Positions 53,644-62,650 of a DNA stretch of 64,000 nucleotides are shown one piece after another. The notes under the pieces are model-generated. The model searched no databases. It was not told the origin of the DNA and saw nothing but the letters and a program-made list of their open reading frames with translations. A program made the position numbers and the translations under genes. This stretch comes from Chloroflexota bacterium. Its GTDB lineage: Bacteria; Chloroflexota; UBA11872. Each line of letters begins with the position of its first letter. Within the stretch, counting starts at the first letter, position 1. The stretch is from NCBI GenBank assembly GCA_011523785.1, contig WTFW01000060.1:2116-66115 (forward strand), in the 5' to 3' direction.

Positions 53644-53661
53644 TCGTAAGATTCCTTACGA
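53644..53661. repeat. Perfect 7-bp inverted repeat
   Basis: TCGTAAG, ATTC, CTTACGA: a seven-base-pair stem with a four-base loop, between the folB end and the NYN promoter region. It could be a weak terminator or an operator. Confidence 0.45.
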
Positions 53662-53668
53662 AACTGAC

Positions 53669-53690
53669 GCGGCGGCCTTTCGACCGCCGC
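53669..53690 (-). terminator. Possible terminator hairpin at the folB stop
   Basis: GCGGCGG and CCGCCGC flank an eight-base loop, beginning within the folB stop codon. A T-tract is absent. It would end the FNR-ispF-cysS-trmH-folB transcript. Confidence 0.45.
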
Positions 53691-54073
53691 TAGCCGTGCT
53701 TGTCGGTGCGCTCCCGGTCGATCGTCACTGCCGCTTCCCGGAGTATCGATCCGGAGATTGCGACGCCGGGCTTGGCGATTCGGACCCGGCTTCGCTGGAC
53801 CAGCGAAAATCGTTCGAACATCGCCCTGGCGATTCGCTCCGCCAGAGTTTCAAGCAGGTTGACCGGCTCGCCCTCGATGATCTCGGCGACGAGCTCGTAC
53901 GCCTCGCTGTAATTCACCGTGGCGTCGAGGGTGTCAGTCTCGCCTGCCCGGCGCAGGTCGGACTCAAGCTCCAGGTCCACAACAAACCGCTGTCCCAGCG
54001 CGCGCTCTTCCGGCCGCACGCCGTGATAGCCGTACAAGGTGATTCCAACCAGGCTGATCGTGTCAGGTGGCAT
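53690..54073 (-). CDS. folB: Dihydroneopterin aldolase
   Basis: A 127-residue FolB, which cleaves dihydroneopterin in folate synthesis. The sequence shows the usual ISLVGITLYGYHGVRPEER opening with the Tyr-His-Gly substrate region, TLDATVNYSEAYELVAEI, VNLLETLAERIARAMFERF and the RVRIAKPGVAISGS strand containing the Lys. Its ATG overlaps the end of the trmH-like gene by 11 bases, so it is in the same operon. Complements folE at 49.9-50.5 kb. Confidence 0.94.
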   Translation of the reverse strand: MPPDTISLVGITLYGYHGVRPEERALGQRFVVDLELESDLRRAGETDTLDATVNYSEAYELVAEIIEGEPVNLLETLAERIARAMFERFSLVQRSRVRIAKPGVAISGSILREAAVTIDRERTDKHG

Positions 54074-54920
54074 TGGGATCGGCCTCCTGCCGCGAGCGCA
54101 CCGCGTGGTACAGCACCAGTGCGCCGGCGACGGACACGTTCAACGAACCCACGCCACCGTACATCGGGATTCGCAAGGCCGCGTCACAGGCCTTGCGCAC
54201 CCCAGGACGGACCCCGCGCGATTCGCCGCCCACGACCACGCAGGTCGGGCGGCTGAAGTCCGCGTCGGTGAAGTCCGTATCGCCGTCCTGGTCCAGCGCG
54301 TAAACCCAGGCCCCCGCCTCCCGCAACTGGTCAAGCGCTCGCGAGACGTTGGCAACCTGGACCAGCGGTGTGCGCAGGCTGGCCCCGGCTGATGCCCGGG
54401 CCAGCCCGCCGGTAAGGGCGGCCGAGCGTCGGCCCGGCACGATGGCTCCGGCGCCATCCACCGCCTCCAGCGTCCGCAGCAACGCACCCAGGTTGCCCAC
54501 GTCTTGCACCTGGTCCGCCGCCAGGATCAACGGCGGCCCGCCGGCGCTCTCGCCCTCAAGCAAGTCCTCTATCGTCGCTGGCGGCGGGGGACGCACGGCC
54601 GCGACAACTCCCTGGTGTTGCCCGCCGTGACTGAGTTTATCGAGCTCCGATACGTCGGTGAAGGTGACCGCAACGGCTGCGGTCGCGGCCAGGGAACGAA
54701 TGTCGGCCATCGCTTCGGCCTGTGGTCGGGCGATAAAGACCCGCTCGACGGAAGCGCCGCGGCGCAATGCCTCCGTGACGGCGTGACGTCCCCAGACGCT
54801 GGCTGCGGCCGGAAGTTGCGGTCGGCCTACCCGCGACGCCAGACCGTGCCGTCGGGCGTGTCCTCGAGTACCACGTCGAGGGCGCCCAGATCGTCGCGGA
54901 TTTCGTCGGCGAGCTCCCAT
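54063..54920 (-). CDS. TrmH-family (RlmB-like) rRNA/tRNA 2'-O-methyltransferase
   Basis: A SPOUT methyltransferase of up to 285 residues. The N-terminal RNA-binding domain starts WGRHAVTEALRRGASVERVF. Knot motifs are LAADQVQDVGNLGALLRTLE (motif 1), VVVGGESRGVRPGVRKACDA (motif 2) and GGVGSLNVSVAGALVLYH (motif 3). The start is uncertain: the ATG at 54920 overlaps the cysS gene by about 94 bases and adds a 30-residue Arg-rich tail, and no nearer ATG/GTG/TTG exists. Confidence 0.9.
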   Translation of the reverse strand: MGARRRNPRRSGRPRRGTRGHARRHGLASRVGRPQLPAAASVWGRHAVTEALRRGASVERVFIARPQAEAMADIRSLAATAAVAVTFTDVSELDKLSHGGQHQGVVAAVRPPPPATIEDLLEGESAGGPPLILAADQVQDVGNLGALLRTLEAVDGAGAIVPGRRSAALTGGLARASAGASLRTPLVQVANVSRALDQLREAGAWVYALDQDGDTDFTDADFSRPTCVVVGGESRGVRPGVRKACDAALRIPMYGGVGSLNVSVAGALVLYHAVRSRQEADPNAT

Positions 54921-56221
54921 TGCCTGGCCTCTCGCAGTTGCTGGCGCAAGTGCACCAGCAGATCGATAAATGGCGTCGCATCGTCGGACGCCGCGTCCGG
55001 TTCATGCAGTTCGATACCCAGCACGCCCAGCAGGCTGGTAAGCACACCCTGCGCTCGTTCCACGTCGTCCGCTCTGGACGTCGGCGCCAGGCGGTTGATG
55101 GCGCGTCCGAACTCGAACAGGGACCCTATCGCCCGCGGCGCGTTGAAGTCGTCGTCCATGGCGGCTTCGAACGCCTGCCGAGCAATGGCGGTTTCCGAGT
55201 CCAAATCCGCGCCGGATGTCTCGCGTGAGACATCGGCGCCGCCCTGGGCTCGGGAGACAGCCAGCAGCCGCTGGTATCCCGTACGCGTCTGCTCGGTCGC
55301 CGCCAGCGAGAACTGCAACGGCGAGCGATAGTGCACGCCCAGCAGGTAGAGCCGCAGCACGTCCGGCGGCACATCGGCCAGCACGTCCGCGGTGGTGGTG
55401 AAGTTCCCAACCGAATGCGCCATCTTCTCGCCGTCGGTCAGCACCAGGCCCGTGTGCGTCCAGTAGGACACGAACGGCGGACACCCGGTAGCAGCCTCGG
55501 ACTGGGCCAGTTCGTTTTCGTGGTGAGGAAAAATCAGGTCGGCGCCGCCGCCGTGGATGTCGATCCGCTCGCCCAGCGTGTGCCGGATCATCGTCGAGCA
55601 CTCGATATGCCAACCGGGCCGACCGCGCCCCCAGGGGCTCTCCCAGGTCACCGAGCTCTCGTCGTCACGCTTCCATAATGCCCAGTCGCGCGGGTCACGC
55701 TTCTCTTCGTCAACCGCAATTCGGGCGCCAGCCGCGCCGTCTTCCTCGGTTCGGCCGCTGAGTGCGCCGTAGTCCTCGAAGGTGCCCGCGTCGAAATAGA
55801 CGCCGGTCGAAGTCGGATAGGCGTGTCCACCGTCGATGAGCTCCTGCACGTGGTCGATGATCCCGGGAATGCTATCGGTCACGCGCGGATACTCGTCGGC
55901 GCGCCGGATCCGTAGCCGGTCCATCACCTCGAAGTACGCGTTGGTGTACTCACGCGCCCAGTCCAGCGGGTCGCGGCCGGCCACTCGCGCCCGGTCGATG
56001 ATCTTGTCGTCAATGTCCGTGAAGTTCTGGACGTACCGAACGGCGTAGCCGCGGTACTCCAGATAGCGCCGGATTACGTCCATATGCACAAACATGAACG
56101 CGTGTCCCACGTGCGGCCGGTCCTTGGGCGTCATGCCGCAGACGTACATCGTGACCGGATCGCCCAGCGGCTTGAACGGCTCTTTTTTCCCGGTGAGGGT
56201 GTTGGTGATCGCGAGCGTCAA
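54827..56221 (-). CDS. cysS: Cysteinyl-tRNA synthetase
   Basis: A 464-residue class I synthetase. The HIGH-type motif is MYVCGMTPKDRPHVGHAF (H-V-G-H); zinc ligands are the first Cys, the Cys in GWHIECSTM, and His-His-Glu in FPHHENELAQSEAATG. The KMSKS loop reads DGEKMAHSVGNF, a variant with Ala-His. Residues 50-60 hold YVQNFTDIDDKIIDRA. The C-terminal DALR-like domain is present. Downstream overlaps with trmH. Confidence 0.96.
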   Translation of the reverse strand: MTLAITNTLTGKKEPFKPLGDPVTMYVCGMTPKDRPHVGHAFMFVHMDVIRRYLEYRGYAVRYVQNFTDIDDKIIDRARVAGRDPLDWAREYTNAYFEVMDRLRIRRADEYPRVTDSIPGIIDHVQELIDGGHAYPTSTGVYFDAGTFEDYGALSGRTEEDGAAGARIAVDEEKRDPRDWALWKRDDESSVTWESPWGRGRPGWHIECSTMIRHTLGERIDIHGGGADLIFPHHENELAQSEAATGCPPFVSYWTHTGLVLTDGEKMAHSVGNFTTTADVLADVPPDVLRLYLLGVHYRSPLQFSLAATEQTRTGYQRLLAVSRAQGGADVSRETSGADLDSETAIARQAFEAAMDDDFNAPRAIGSLFEFGRAINRLAPTSRADDVERAQGVLTSLLGVLGIELHEPDAASDDATPFIDLLVHLRQQLREARQWELADEIRDDLGALDVVLEDTPDGTVWRRG

Positions 56222-56269
56222 ACGACGAAGCCCAGGCTGGTGTGCGTTGCGGGCATTTTACGCAGGGGC

Positions 56270-56806
56270 CTAAGCGACGCCGCGCGCTACAAGCACGACC
56301 GCGTGACAGGCCACCGCCTCTCCGGCGCCCACCGCGTCGACGCCTTCGTTGGTCTTGGCCTTGAGGCTGATGCGCTCGGCGTCGGTTCCCAGCGCCGCCG
56401 CCAAGCGCTCGCGCATTATGTCCGCGAACGGCGACACTTTCGGCCGTTCAAGCACGATGGTGAGGTCGGCATTCACCAACTCCCACCCCTGGTCACGTAG
56501 GTCCGAGATGGTCTCGGCCACGAATCGCGAACTGTCGGCGTCGCGGTTGGCCGGGTCGGTGTTGGGGTAGCGGCGGCCGATGTCGCCGCCGCCTGTTGCC
56601 CCCAGCAATGCGTCCACCAGCGCGTGCATTGCCACGTCGGCGTCGGAATGTCCAATCGCGCCGCCTTTCGGCGCGATGTCGACCCCGGCGATTCGCACCG
56701 GCCGTTCGGCTCCCAGCCGGTGGAGGTCATAGCCGGTACCGACCCGGTACTCCGGGACCGTCGGCTCGGCCGGACCGGGCCCCGGCGAATCCCGGTCGTC
56801 TACCAG
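56270..56806 (-). CDS. ispF: 2-C-methyl-D-erythritol 2,4-cyclodiphosphate synthase
   Basis: About 160-178 residues, MEP isoprenoid pathway. Metal ligands are the Asp and His in VGTGYDLHRLG, and His in GGAIGHSDADVAMHALVDAL; GDIGRRYPNTDP and ISLKAKTNEGVDAVG are the usual later motifs. No ATG, GTG or TTG is found near the natural start; a CTG at 56806, overlapping the stop of the upstream reductase, follows GAGGA and is proposed. A GTG about 100 bases further upstream in the reductase gene is the alternative. Confidence 0.9.
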   Translation of the reverse strand: MVDDRDSPGPGPAEPTVPEYRVGTGYDLHRLGAERPVRIAGVDIAPKGGAIGHSDADVAMHALVDALLGATGGGDIGRRYPNTDPANRDADSSRFVAETISDLRDQGWELVNADLTIVLERPKVSPFADIMRERLAAALGTDAERISLKAKTNEGVDAVGAGEAVACHAVVLVARGVA

Positions 56807-57819
56807 TAGTCCTCGGTGATGACCTGGGATTCGCGGCCTTCGGTTTCGAATCCCTGCTCGGCCAGCACGGGTTTGGCGTCCGCAATCATCTCCGGATTTC
56901 CGCACAGATACAGCGCCGCGCCCTCCGGCGTCAGGCGCTCCTGCAGAGCTGCCAGCGGCTCGTCGGGCAACCAGGGTTCCACTCGTCCGCTCATTTCCTT
57001 GCCGCAGATCAGGCGCACGGTGTCGTTGGCGCGTCCACGGCCCATGCCCTCGCCAAAGTTGGGGTCGCTGTCCGGCCGGCTGATCGTGGGGATATAGACC
57101 AGTCCGAATCCCGGGTCGGCCGCCATCCGTTCCAGTTCGTCCTTGTAGCCCAGCTGATCGGCGTAGGAAACGCCATGCACGATAGTCAGCCGCCGCTCCA
57201 CCTGGCCGGTTTCCTGGTATTCGTGCCAGGCCGTGCGCGCCATGGAAACGAACGGCGCCAGGCCGGTTCCGGTGGCCACGCACACCGCATCGGGCTGGCT
57301 GGTGCGGGAGAGCGTGAACCGCCCGGCCGGCCGCGGCATGTAGAGAATCTCGTCGCCCGGCTTGTGCCGCCAGAGCGTGCCCGTAAACACGCCGGGAACG
57401 TTGGACCCGTCCTCCCGCGAGTCGCGCACCAGGATTACGTAGAACTCCAGGTGGTCCAGGTCCAGCGGGGTCGAGCCGATGGAAAGCTGCCGCGGCCGCG
57501 GGTCGTCGGCGGGCTGATCCCAGAACGCCAGCATGGTGTACTGGCCGGCCTCGAACGTTGCAAAGTCGCTGCCGTCCGGCCGCCGGATGGTGAAGATCGC
57601 GATGTCCTCGTCGTCCAGCAACTCCCAGTGATCCAGCACGGCCCGTTCCATCCGCTCGCGAATGTCGCGGCGCCGGCGCGTGGTACGGCGGGGCGTGGTT
57701 GCGGCGGATCGAGCTTCGGACACGCGGAACTCCAGTTTTGGCAGGTCGGGTAGATGCCGCCGCAGCCAACGCCGCGCGGCGAGGACGGCTTCATGATACG
57801 TGGCGCGGACCCCTTGCAT
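56800..57819 (-). CDS. Ferredoxin-NADP+ reductase-like FAD-dependent oxidoreductase
   Basis: A 339-residue FNR-family enzyme with an N-terminal extension of about 60 basic residues. The FAD motif is RQLSIGSTPLDLDHL (Arg-x-x-Ser), the NAD(P) motif GTGLAPFVSMARTAW, and the YLCGNPEMIADA segment precedes the C terminus ESQVITEDYW, where the last aromatic residue stacks on the flavin. It would shuttle electrons between NADPH and ferredoxin/flavodoxin, which the MEP pathway next door needs. Heads the operon towards ispF. Confidence 0.9.
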   Translation of the reverse strand: MQGVRATYHEAVLAARRWLRRHLPDLPKLEFRVSEARSAATTPRRTTRRRRDIRERMERAVLDHWELLDDEDIAIFTIRRPDGSDFATFEAGQYTMLAFWDQPADDPRPRQLSIGSTPLDLDHLEFYVILVRDSREDGSNVPGVFTGTLWRHKPGDEILYMPRPAGRFTLSRTSQPDAVCVATGTGLAPFVSMARTAWHEYQETGQVERRLTIVHGVSYADQLGYKDELERMAADPGFGLVYIPTISRPDSDPNFGEGMGRGRANDTVRLICGKEMSGRVEPWLPDEPLAALQERLTPEGAALYLCGNPEMIADAKPVLAEQGFETEGRESQVITEDYW

Positions 57820-58495
57820 CGTCCGAAGCCCTTGGACTGATCAAGATCGGCGCTAAAGAGCCGTGGCTGCCCTGTCACTCCCGGGACTTCCGAGACCGTG
57901 GGTGAAATGGGTCGTCCCGGCACCGGCGCTGCAGCCCGATGCCCACCTGCGGGCGCGCGACGTCGGGGTCCAAAACATCGCAGGCACCGGCCTGGTCTTA
58001 GTCGTTACCTTGCTGGCCGAGTTGCTCAAAGTCGATGCCCGCTCTCGTCAGCAGGTTGCCGCACTGTTTTGGGCGGCCCCTGTCACCCACGAGTGCGGCG
58101 CCGGGGTCTGGGCGGTGTCGTACATGTCGACAGTCGCCGCGATCCTGGGCATCCCCGCCTCTGCCCATATGACCAGCGCCTGGTCGGCGCCGGTGCCCAG
58201 GTCTTTTGCGGAAACGTCCGGCTACCGCCAGACGCGGTCGGACTCGTCCAGCTTCAGGTGCGGGGTGGAGGAGATGTGGCCGCCGAGTTGGATGGGCATG
58301 GCTGGCTTCGGGGAAGCGCCCCTCCGACTCTCCCCCACGCCGCGGATCGCCGTCCTTGCGTGCTGGACCTCGACGTTTCTTCTGGTGAGGAACTTGCCCG
58401 GAAACTCGCATTGAAACCGCTGCACCCAAAGTTCAAATTGAATGCCTGGCCTGCACAGCGCGCGTCGCGCCCGGTTCGCCGGTCTGGGTGAGGCG
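57820..58495. other. 676-base region without a supported gene
   Basis: Several overlapping frames exist on both strands (for example 57863-58414 plus and 57998-58429 minus), but none shows a recognisable fold, a start context or clear conservation. It may hold a decayed gene: the plus frame ending near 58440 contains RPCVLDLDVSSGEELARKLA, which looks protein-like. No RNA gene or repeat is evident. Confidence 0.4.
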
Positions 58496-60364
58496 TCAAT
58501 TCTGCGGAGGAGATCCCAACTCGCGCTCGAGTTGCTCGAGCCAGGCGAGGACGGTGGGCTCGTCCACCCAGCGCACGGAGCGGGAGCGGCTTTCGGCCAG
58601 GGCCAAAGCCGCCTGCTCGCGGTTGCCCAGGGCGAGCTCGGCGGCCGCGAGTCCTACCCAGGGGTCTGCACTGCTGGCCACGTAGGAGGTGGCCTGATAC
58701 CTGAGGGTCTGCCGGAAGTCCTTGCGCGCGAGCTCGGCCATTCCCAGGTCCAGGAGCACCTGGCCGCGCCAGAAGTAGGCCTGCGGTTTGGGACCGTCCA
58801 GCCGCACCGCCTCGGCGAACGACTCCAGGCCCTCACCGAGCCGCCCTTCTTCCACCAGCATGATTCCCTTTGCCGCGTGAGGGGCCGCCCAGGTTGGGCG
58901 ACGTTTGATGGCGTGTTCGATGTCGGCCCACGCGGACGGTCGGTCGCCCAACCGGCGGTGGACCAGTGCCCGGAAGAACGAGGCTTCCTCGTTTATGAAG
59001 AAGCGTTCAAAGCTTGCCGTCAGAGGATCCAGCGCCTCCTTCAGACGACCGAGCTGCGCGAGTGCCATGCCCTGGGTCACCTCGGGCTCATGCGGGGACG
59101 CCGGGGCCCACTCCGCGGCACGGCGGGCTACGACCAGCGCCGCCTCGGCATAACCAAACTGCAGGAGCAGCCGGGCGGCCCGGCGGAGGGCCACGCCGTC
59201 CTCCGACGACATGTAGAGGCGCTGGATGGAAGCAATCTGGTCGTGTACGTACTGTGGGCAGCCGGCGACTCGGAAGAGGTTTGCGCGCTGAATCGGAGCC
59301 CAGAGCGTATTCGGATCAAGTTCGCTTGCCCGCCGATAGTCGGCAAGTGCCTGCTCCGGCTCTCCAAGCACCACGCGCTGCCAGCCTCGAGATACGTGCC
59401 ATTCGGCTCGCTCCTCGCGGCCCAGTAGGAATCCCGGACGGCGGAGGTGGCCCGTGATCCCCGCCACGCTGGCAGCCCGGCGCTCAATCTCCGGCGCCGT
59501 GTACCACTCGGCGACGTAGGCATCGACCTGCTCGGTTGAGCAGCCATTCGGCAGCGCGATCGGCGACAGTTCGCCGACGCGCCCAATGCCTGTGATTCCC
59601 ACGAAGAACGTCAGACCGGCCACGGCTCCAGCGCGGGTGAAACGGGCCGGGAACGAGCCGTGCCAGCGACGGTAGTCCAGCACGAGCACGGCAACGAGCA
59701 CCGTGGCAAACGACGCTCCAATGATGACGAGCAGGGGGCCGTCGCCCAGACGGGTCAGCCCGCCGATGATCACGGCCGCCGCGATGAACCCCGCGGTGAC
59801 CAGGTGGTCCACGCGCGGGTCGCGGTCCGGCAGCCGCGCCCGGGGCTTGAGGACTCCCCGCAGTGGGCCAATACGGGTTCGGTTCCGTAGCGGCGTCCGG
59901 TAGGGACGCTCACGAGCACGAAGCTCGGCATCGCGCCGCGTCTGCTCACGGACGAGGGCCGCCTGGGCTTTCTGAGCTTCCCTGGAGAGGCGCGATTCGG
60001 TCGGATTGGCAGATTCGGCAGCCTCGGCTTCTTTAGCTCGACGTCGCTGGCGCGACCGACGGACTCTGCGCTCGTCCCTGCGCCGAGCCTGGTCTTCATT
60101 GAGCTCGGGCTGCGCGCGATCTGGCCGGATCCGCGATCCCGCCGCGGCTGGTCTCCGTTTACGCGACCTGCCACCGGGAGATTGGTTCCCGCGGTAACTT
60201 CCGAGCAGACCGGTGACCCGGAGAGGCGGTGGACGCGAGGTCGACTGGCCACGCAGGGCATCACCACGCAAATGCGGAGCGCCGGACTCAGCCTGATCGC
60301 TGGCCGCACGGCCAGTGACAAAGGCGATGAGCGCGCCGAAGACACGACGGGCCAGCAGATTCAC
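58496..60364 (-). CDS. Membrane-anchored TPR protein (paralogue 1)
   Basis: A 622-residue protein. The first 180 residues are Arg/Ser-rich and probably disordered, ending in the shared block RTRIGPLRGVLKPRARLP. Three membrane helices follow at about 186-265 (FIAAAVIIGGLTRL, LLVIIGASFATVLVAVLVLD, GAVAGLTFFVGITGIGRV). The C-terminal half is tetratricopeptide repeats (ALADYRRASELDPN, AWADIEHAIKRRPTWAAPH, ESFAEAVRLDGPKPQAYFWR). Function unknown; TPRs usually bind other proteins. The neighbour is a clear tandem paralogue. Confidence 0.85.
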   Translation of the reverse strand: MNLLARRVFGALIAFVTGRAASDQAESGAPHLRGDALRGQSTSRPPPLRVTGLLGSYRGNQSPGGRSRKRRPAAAGSRIRPDRAQPELNEDQARRRDERRVRRSRQRRRAKEAEAAESANPTESRLSREAQKAQAALVREQTRRDAELRARERPYRTPLRNRTRIGPLRGVLKPRARLPDRDPRVDHLVTAGFIAAAVIIGGLTRLGDGPLLVIIGASFATVLVAVLVLDYRRWHGSFPARFTRAGAVAGLTFFVGITGIGRVGELSPIALPNGCSTEQVDAYVAEWYTAPEIERRAASVAGITGHLRRPGFLLGREERAEWHVSRGWQRVVLGEPEQALADYRRASELDPNTLWAPIQRANLFRVAGCPQYVHDQIASIQRLYMSSEDGVALRRAARLLLQFGYAEAALVVARRAAEWAPASPHEPEVTQGMALAQLGRLKEALDPLTASFERFFINEEASFFRALVHRRLGDRPSAWADIEHAIKRRPTWAAPHAAKGIMLVEEGRLGEGLESFAEAVRLDGPKPQAYFWRGQVLLDLGMAELARKDFRQTLRYQATSYVASSADPWVGLAAAELALGNREQAALALAESRSRSVRWVDEPTVLAWLEQLERELGSPPQN

Positions 60365-60445
60365 CGGACGACGCCCCCACCAGTACCGGATGCGCTCAAT
60401 GTAGCCGCGCAGGCCGACGAGTGACGCAGACCCGGGCGAGGCTGA

Positions 60446-62467
60446 TCAGCTGGATGATGGCTTCCCGACCTCTCGCTCGAGGTCCGTGAGCCACCGGCTG
60501 ATGGTTGGCTCGTCCGCCCAGTTCACTGGCCGAGATCGAATGGTCTCCAGCGCCTGCAGGGCCTGTTCGCGGTTACCCAGGGTTAGATCCGCGACGGCCC
60601 GACCCACGTAGGCGTCGGCAGCGTCGAAGCCGTCCTGAATCGCTCGCTGAAAATCTGCGCGCGCTGCTTCGGGCTGTCCGTTCTGCAGGAGCGCCAGGCC
60701 GCGCCACTGGTAGGCGTAGCTTTCGCCTTCGTCCAGCAGTACGGCCTCGTTGAGGGCCTCGAGGCCCTCTTCGACTTGACCGCTGCCGAATAGCGTGATG
60801 CCGAGTGCCGCGCGAGCGTCCGCCGACTTCGGTCGTCGCCGAATGGCGAGTTCAAAGTCGTCCAGCGCCGCTTGAGTGTTTCCCAACCGCCGATACACCA
60901 GTCCGCGAAACAAGAGAGCTTCGTAGTTGAGCCGATACCCCTCGACACCTTGCGTGAGAACGTCGAGCGCTTCATCGAACCGGTCAGCGCTGGCCAGGAT
61001 CTTCCCTTGCAAGACCTGCGCCTCATAAGGGGAGGGCATCAGCGAGGCCGCACGCCCCGCCACATCGACGGCGGATTGCGCATAGCCAAGCTCGTCGAAC
61101 GCCAACGCGAATTCCCTCAGTAGTTCGGCGGCATCGATAAGCGTTTGACCGTCGTCGCTGGCCGCGTAGTGGCGAACGACGGCCGCCAAGTCGTCTCGTC
61201 CAGCCTCCAGGCAACCGGCGGCCTGGAATAGGCGCGCACGCACGATGTAGCCATAAAGCTGCGTTGAATCGAGCTCAATCGAACGTTGAAGGTCTGCCAG
61301 CGACCGTTCGGAATCGCCCAGCAAGGCGCGAGCACCGCCGCGCTCACGATAGGCCCAGGCTCGATCGACGTCGCTGGCCAGCCGCCCCGGACGCCGGAGC
61401 GCGCCAGTCAGCCGGTCCACGGCGGCTGCGTACGCCACTAGGTCAGCAGGCTCGGCCTGGTCCCTGAACCATGCGCTGGCCTGCTCGGATGAGCAACCAT
61501 CGGGCAGCGGTACGGGCGCCAGCTCTCCGAGGCGACCAATGGAAGTGACGCCGATGAAGAAGACCAAGCCCGCCGCCATGCCGGTGCGCGTGACGCGCAC
61601 CCGAGCCGAGCCGGACCAGCGCCGATTGTCGAGAATGAGCAGCGCCACGAGCAACGCGGCCATGCCTGCAGCAAGTAGCCACGGCAGACCGCTGTAGTCG
61701 TAGAGATCCAGGCGCGTAAGGCCGCCGATCAGCAGGGCCGCTGCAATGAAGCCGGCCGTCACCAGCATGTCGACGCGCGGGTCACGCGTCGGCAAGTTCG
61801 CCCGGGGCTTGAGAAGCCCGCGCAGTGGGCCGATGCGGGTTCGATCTCGCAAGGGCCTGCGATATGGGCGTTCCTGCGCGCGCGCTTCGGCGTCACGCTG
61901 CAGTTGCTCACGGACCAGAGATGCCTGCGCCTCAAGCGCGTCCGAGGCCAGGCGGGACTCCGGAGGATCCGCTGTTGACGAAGTCTCCGCTTCCTCGGCC
62001 CGGCGAGCCTGGCGAAAGCGCCGGACCTCCTGTTCGTCCCGCCTTCGAGCCTGGTCGCGATTGAGCACCGGCCGAGCCCGGTCTGGACGGGCGCTCGGAT
62101 CGGGCGTACGCGGGCCCGGGTCGCGCGTCCTGTCTCCAGGTGTTCGCCCCCAGCTATAGCCTTGCCTTGGTCCCACACGCGGCCTTGCCTGCGGTTCGAC
62201 GAGTCGACGCCTGGGTGGCACCTGGCGAGGATGGGCGCGCTCGGCGGCATCGGCGCGCAATTGCCGGCGCGCAAGTTCGGCCTGAATCTCGGCGGCCCCG
62301 GGCGAGAGTCGCGATCCTCGCTGTTGGCTTGCTCGTTCCGCCGGTTCTGGCCCGTCGGCTTCGGTTGACCGACCGGGTTCCGAAGCACCGGCCCTTGAAT
62401 CGTCGAGCGGCCAACCGGTAATGAAAGAAATCAGCGGGCCCAGAACGCGGCGGGCCAGGGGCTTCAT
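60446..62467 (-). CDS. Membrane-anchored TPR protein (paralogue 2)
   Basis: A 673-residue tandem paralogue of the downstream gene. The same order is seen: Arg-rich disordered N-terminal region with more Pro/Arg repeats, the block RTRIGPLRGLLKPRANLP, membrane helices (FIAAALLIGGLTRLD, LPWLLAAGMAALLVALLILD, GMAAGLVFFIGVTSIGRL), the cysteine-containing ALPDGCSSEQASA-like start of the repeat region, then TPRs (ALDDFELAIRRRPKSADARA, EALNEAVLLDEGESYAYQWR). The two lie 81 bases apart, the product of a gene duplication. Confidence 0.85.
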   Translation of the reverse strand: MKPLARRVLGPLISFITGWPLDDSRAGASEPGRSTEADGPEPAERASQQRGSRLSPGAAEIQAELARRQLRADAAERAHPRQVPPRRRLVEPQARPRVGPRQGYSWGRTPGDRTRDPGPRTPDPSARPDRARPVLNRDQARRRDEQEVRRFRQARRAEEAETSSTADPPESRLASDALEAQASLVREQLQRDAEARAQERPYRRPLRDRTRIGPLRGLLKPRANLPTRDPRVDMLVTAGFIAAALLIGGLTRLDLYDYSGLPWLLAAGMAALLVALLILDNRRWSGSARVRVTRTGMAAGLVFFIGVTSIGRLGELAPVPLPDGCSSEQASAWFRDQAEPADLVAYAAAVDRLTGALRRPGRLASDVDRAWAYRERGGARALLGDSERSLADLQRSIELDSTQLYGYIVRARLFQAAGCLEAGRDDLAAVVRHYAASDDGQTLIDAAELLREFALAFDELGYAQSAVDVAGRAASLMPSPYEAQVLQGKILASADRFDEALDVLTQGVEGYRLNYEALLFRGLVYRRLGNTQAALDDFELAIRRRPKSADARAALGITLFGSGQVEEGLEALNEAVLLDEGESYAYQWRGLALLQNGQPEAARADFQRAIQDGFDAADAYVGRAVADLTLGNREQALQALETIRSRPVNWADEPTISRWLTDLEREVGKPSSS

Positions 62468-62650
62468 GACTCGTGGGCCTCAGTCACGGCTCTGAACGAT
62501 TCAAGTAAGCCGAACGACGACCCGGCCACCGGACGACCTCCGCGAGAACGGCCCATCCCTGGATCTTGGAGTTTATCGCTGAGCGAAAGCTGAAGACTTC
62601 GCAGCGCTTGGCCGCGCCCTCCTCTGATTCGTCGGGAGCGAGCGATGCGG

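Noticed and set aside
56473-56730. 85-codon minus frame within ispF
   Set aside because: Thr/Ala/Trp-rich alternate frame of ispF, whose true frame shows all motifs.
49124-58430. Possible defence island (NYN nuclease, tandem kinases, GntR)
   Set aside because: The neighbours are housekeeping genes (folE, folB, cysS, ispF), no phage or toxin-antitoxin genes are seen, and no classic defence signature was found.
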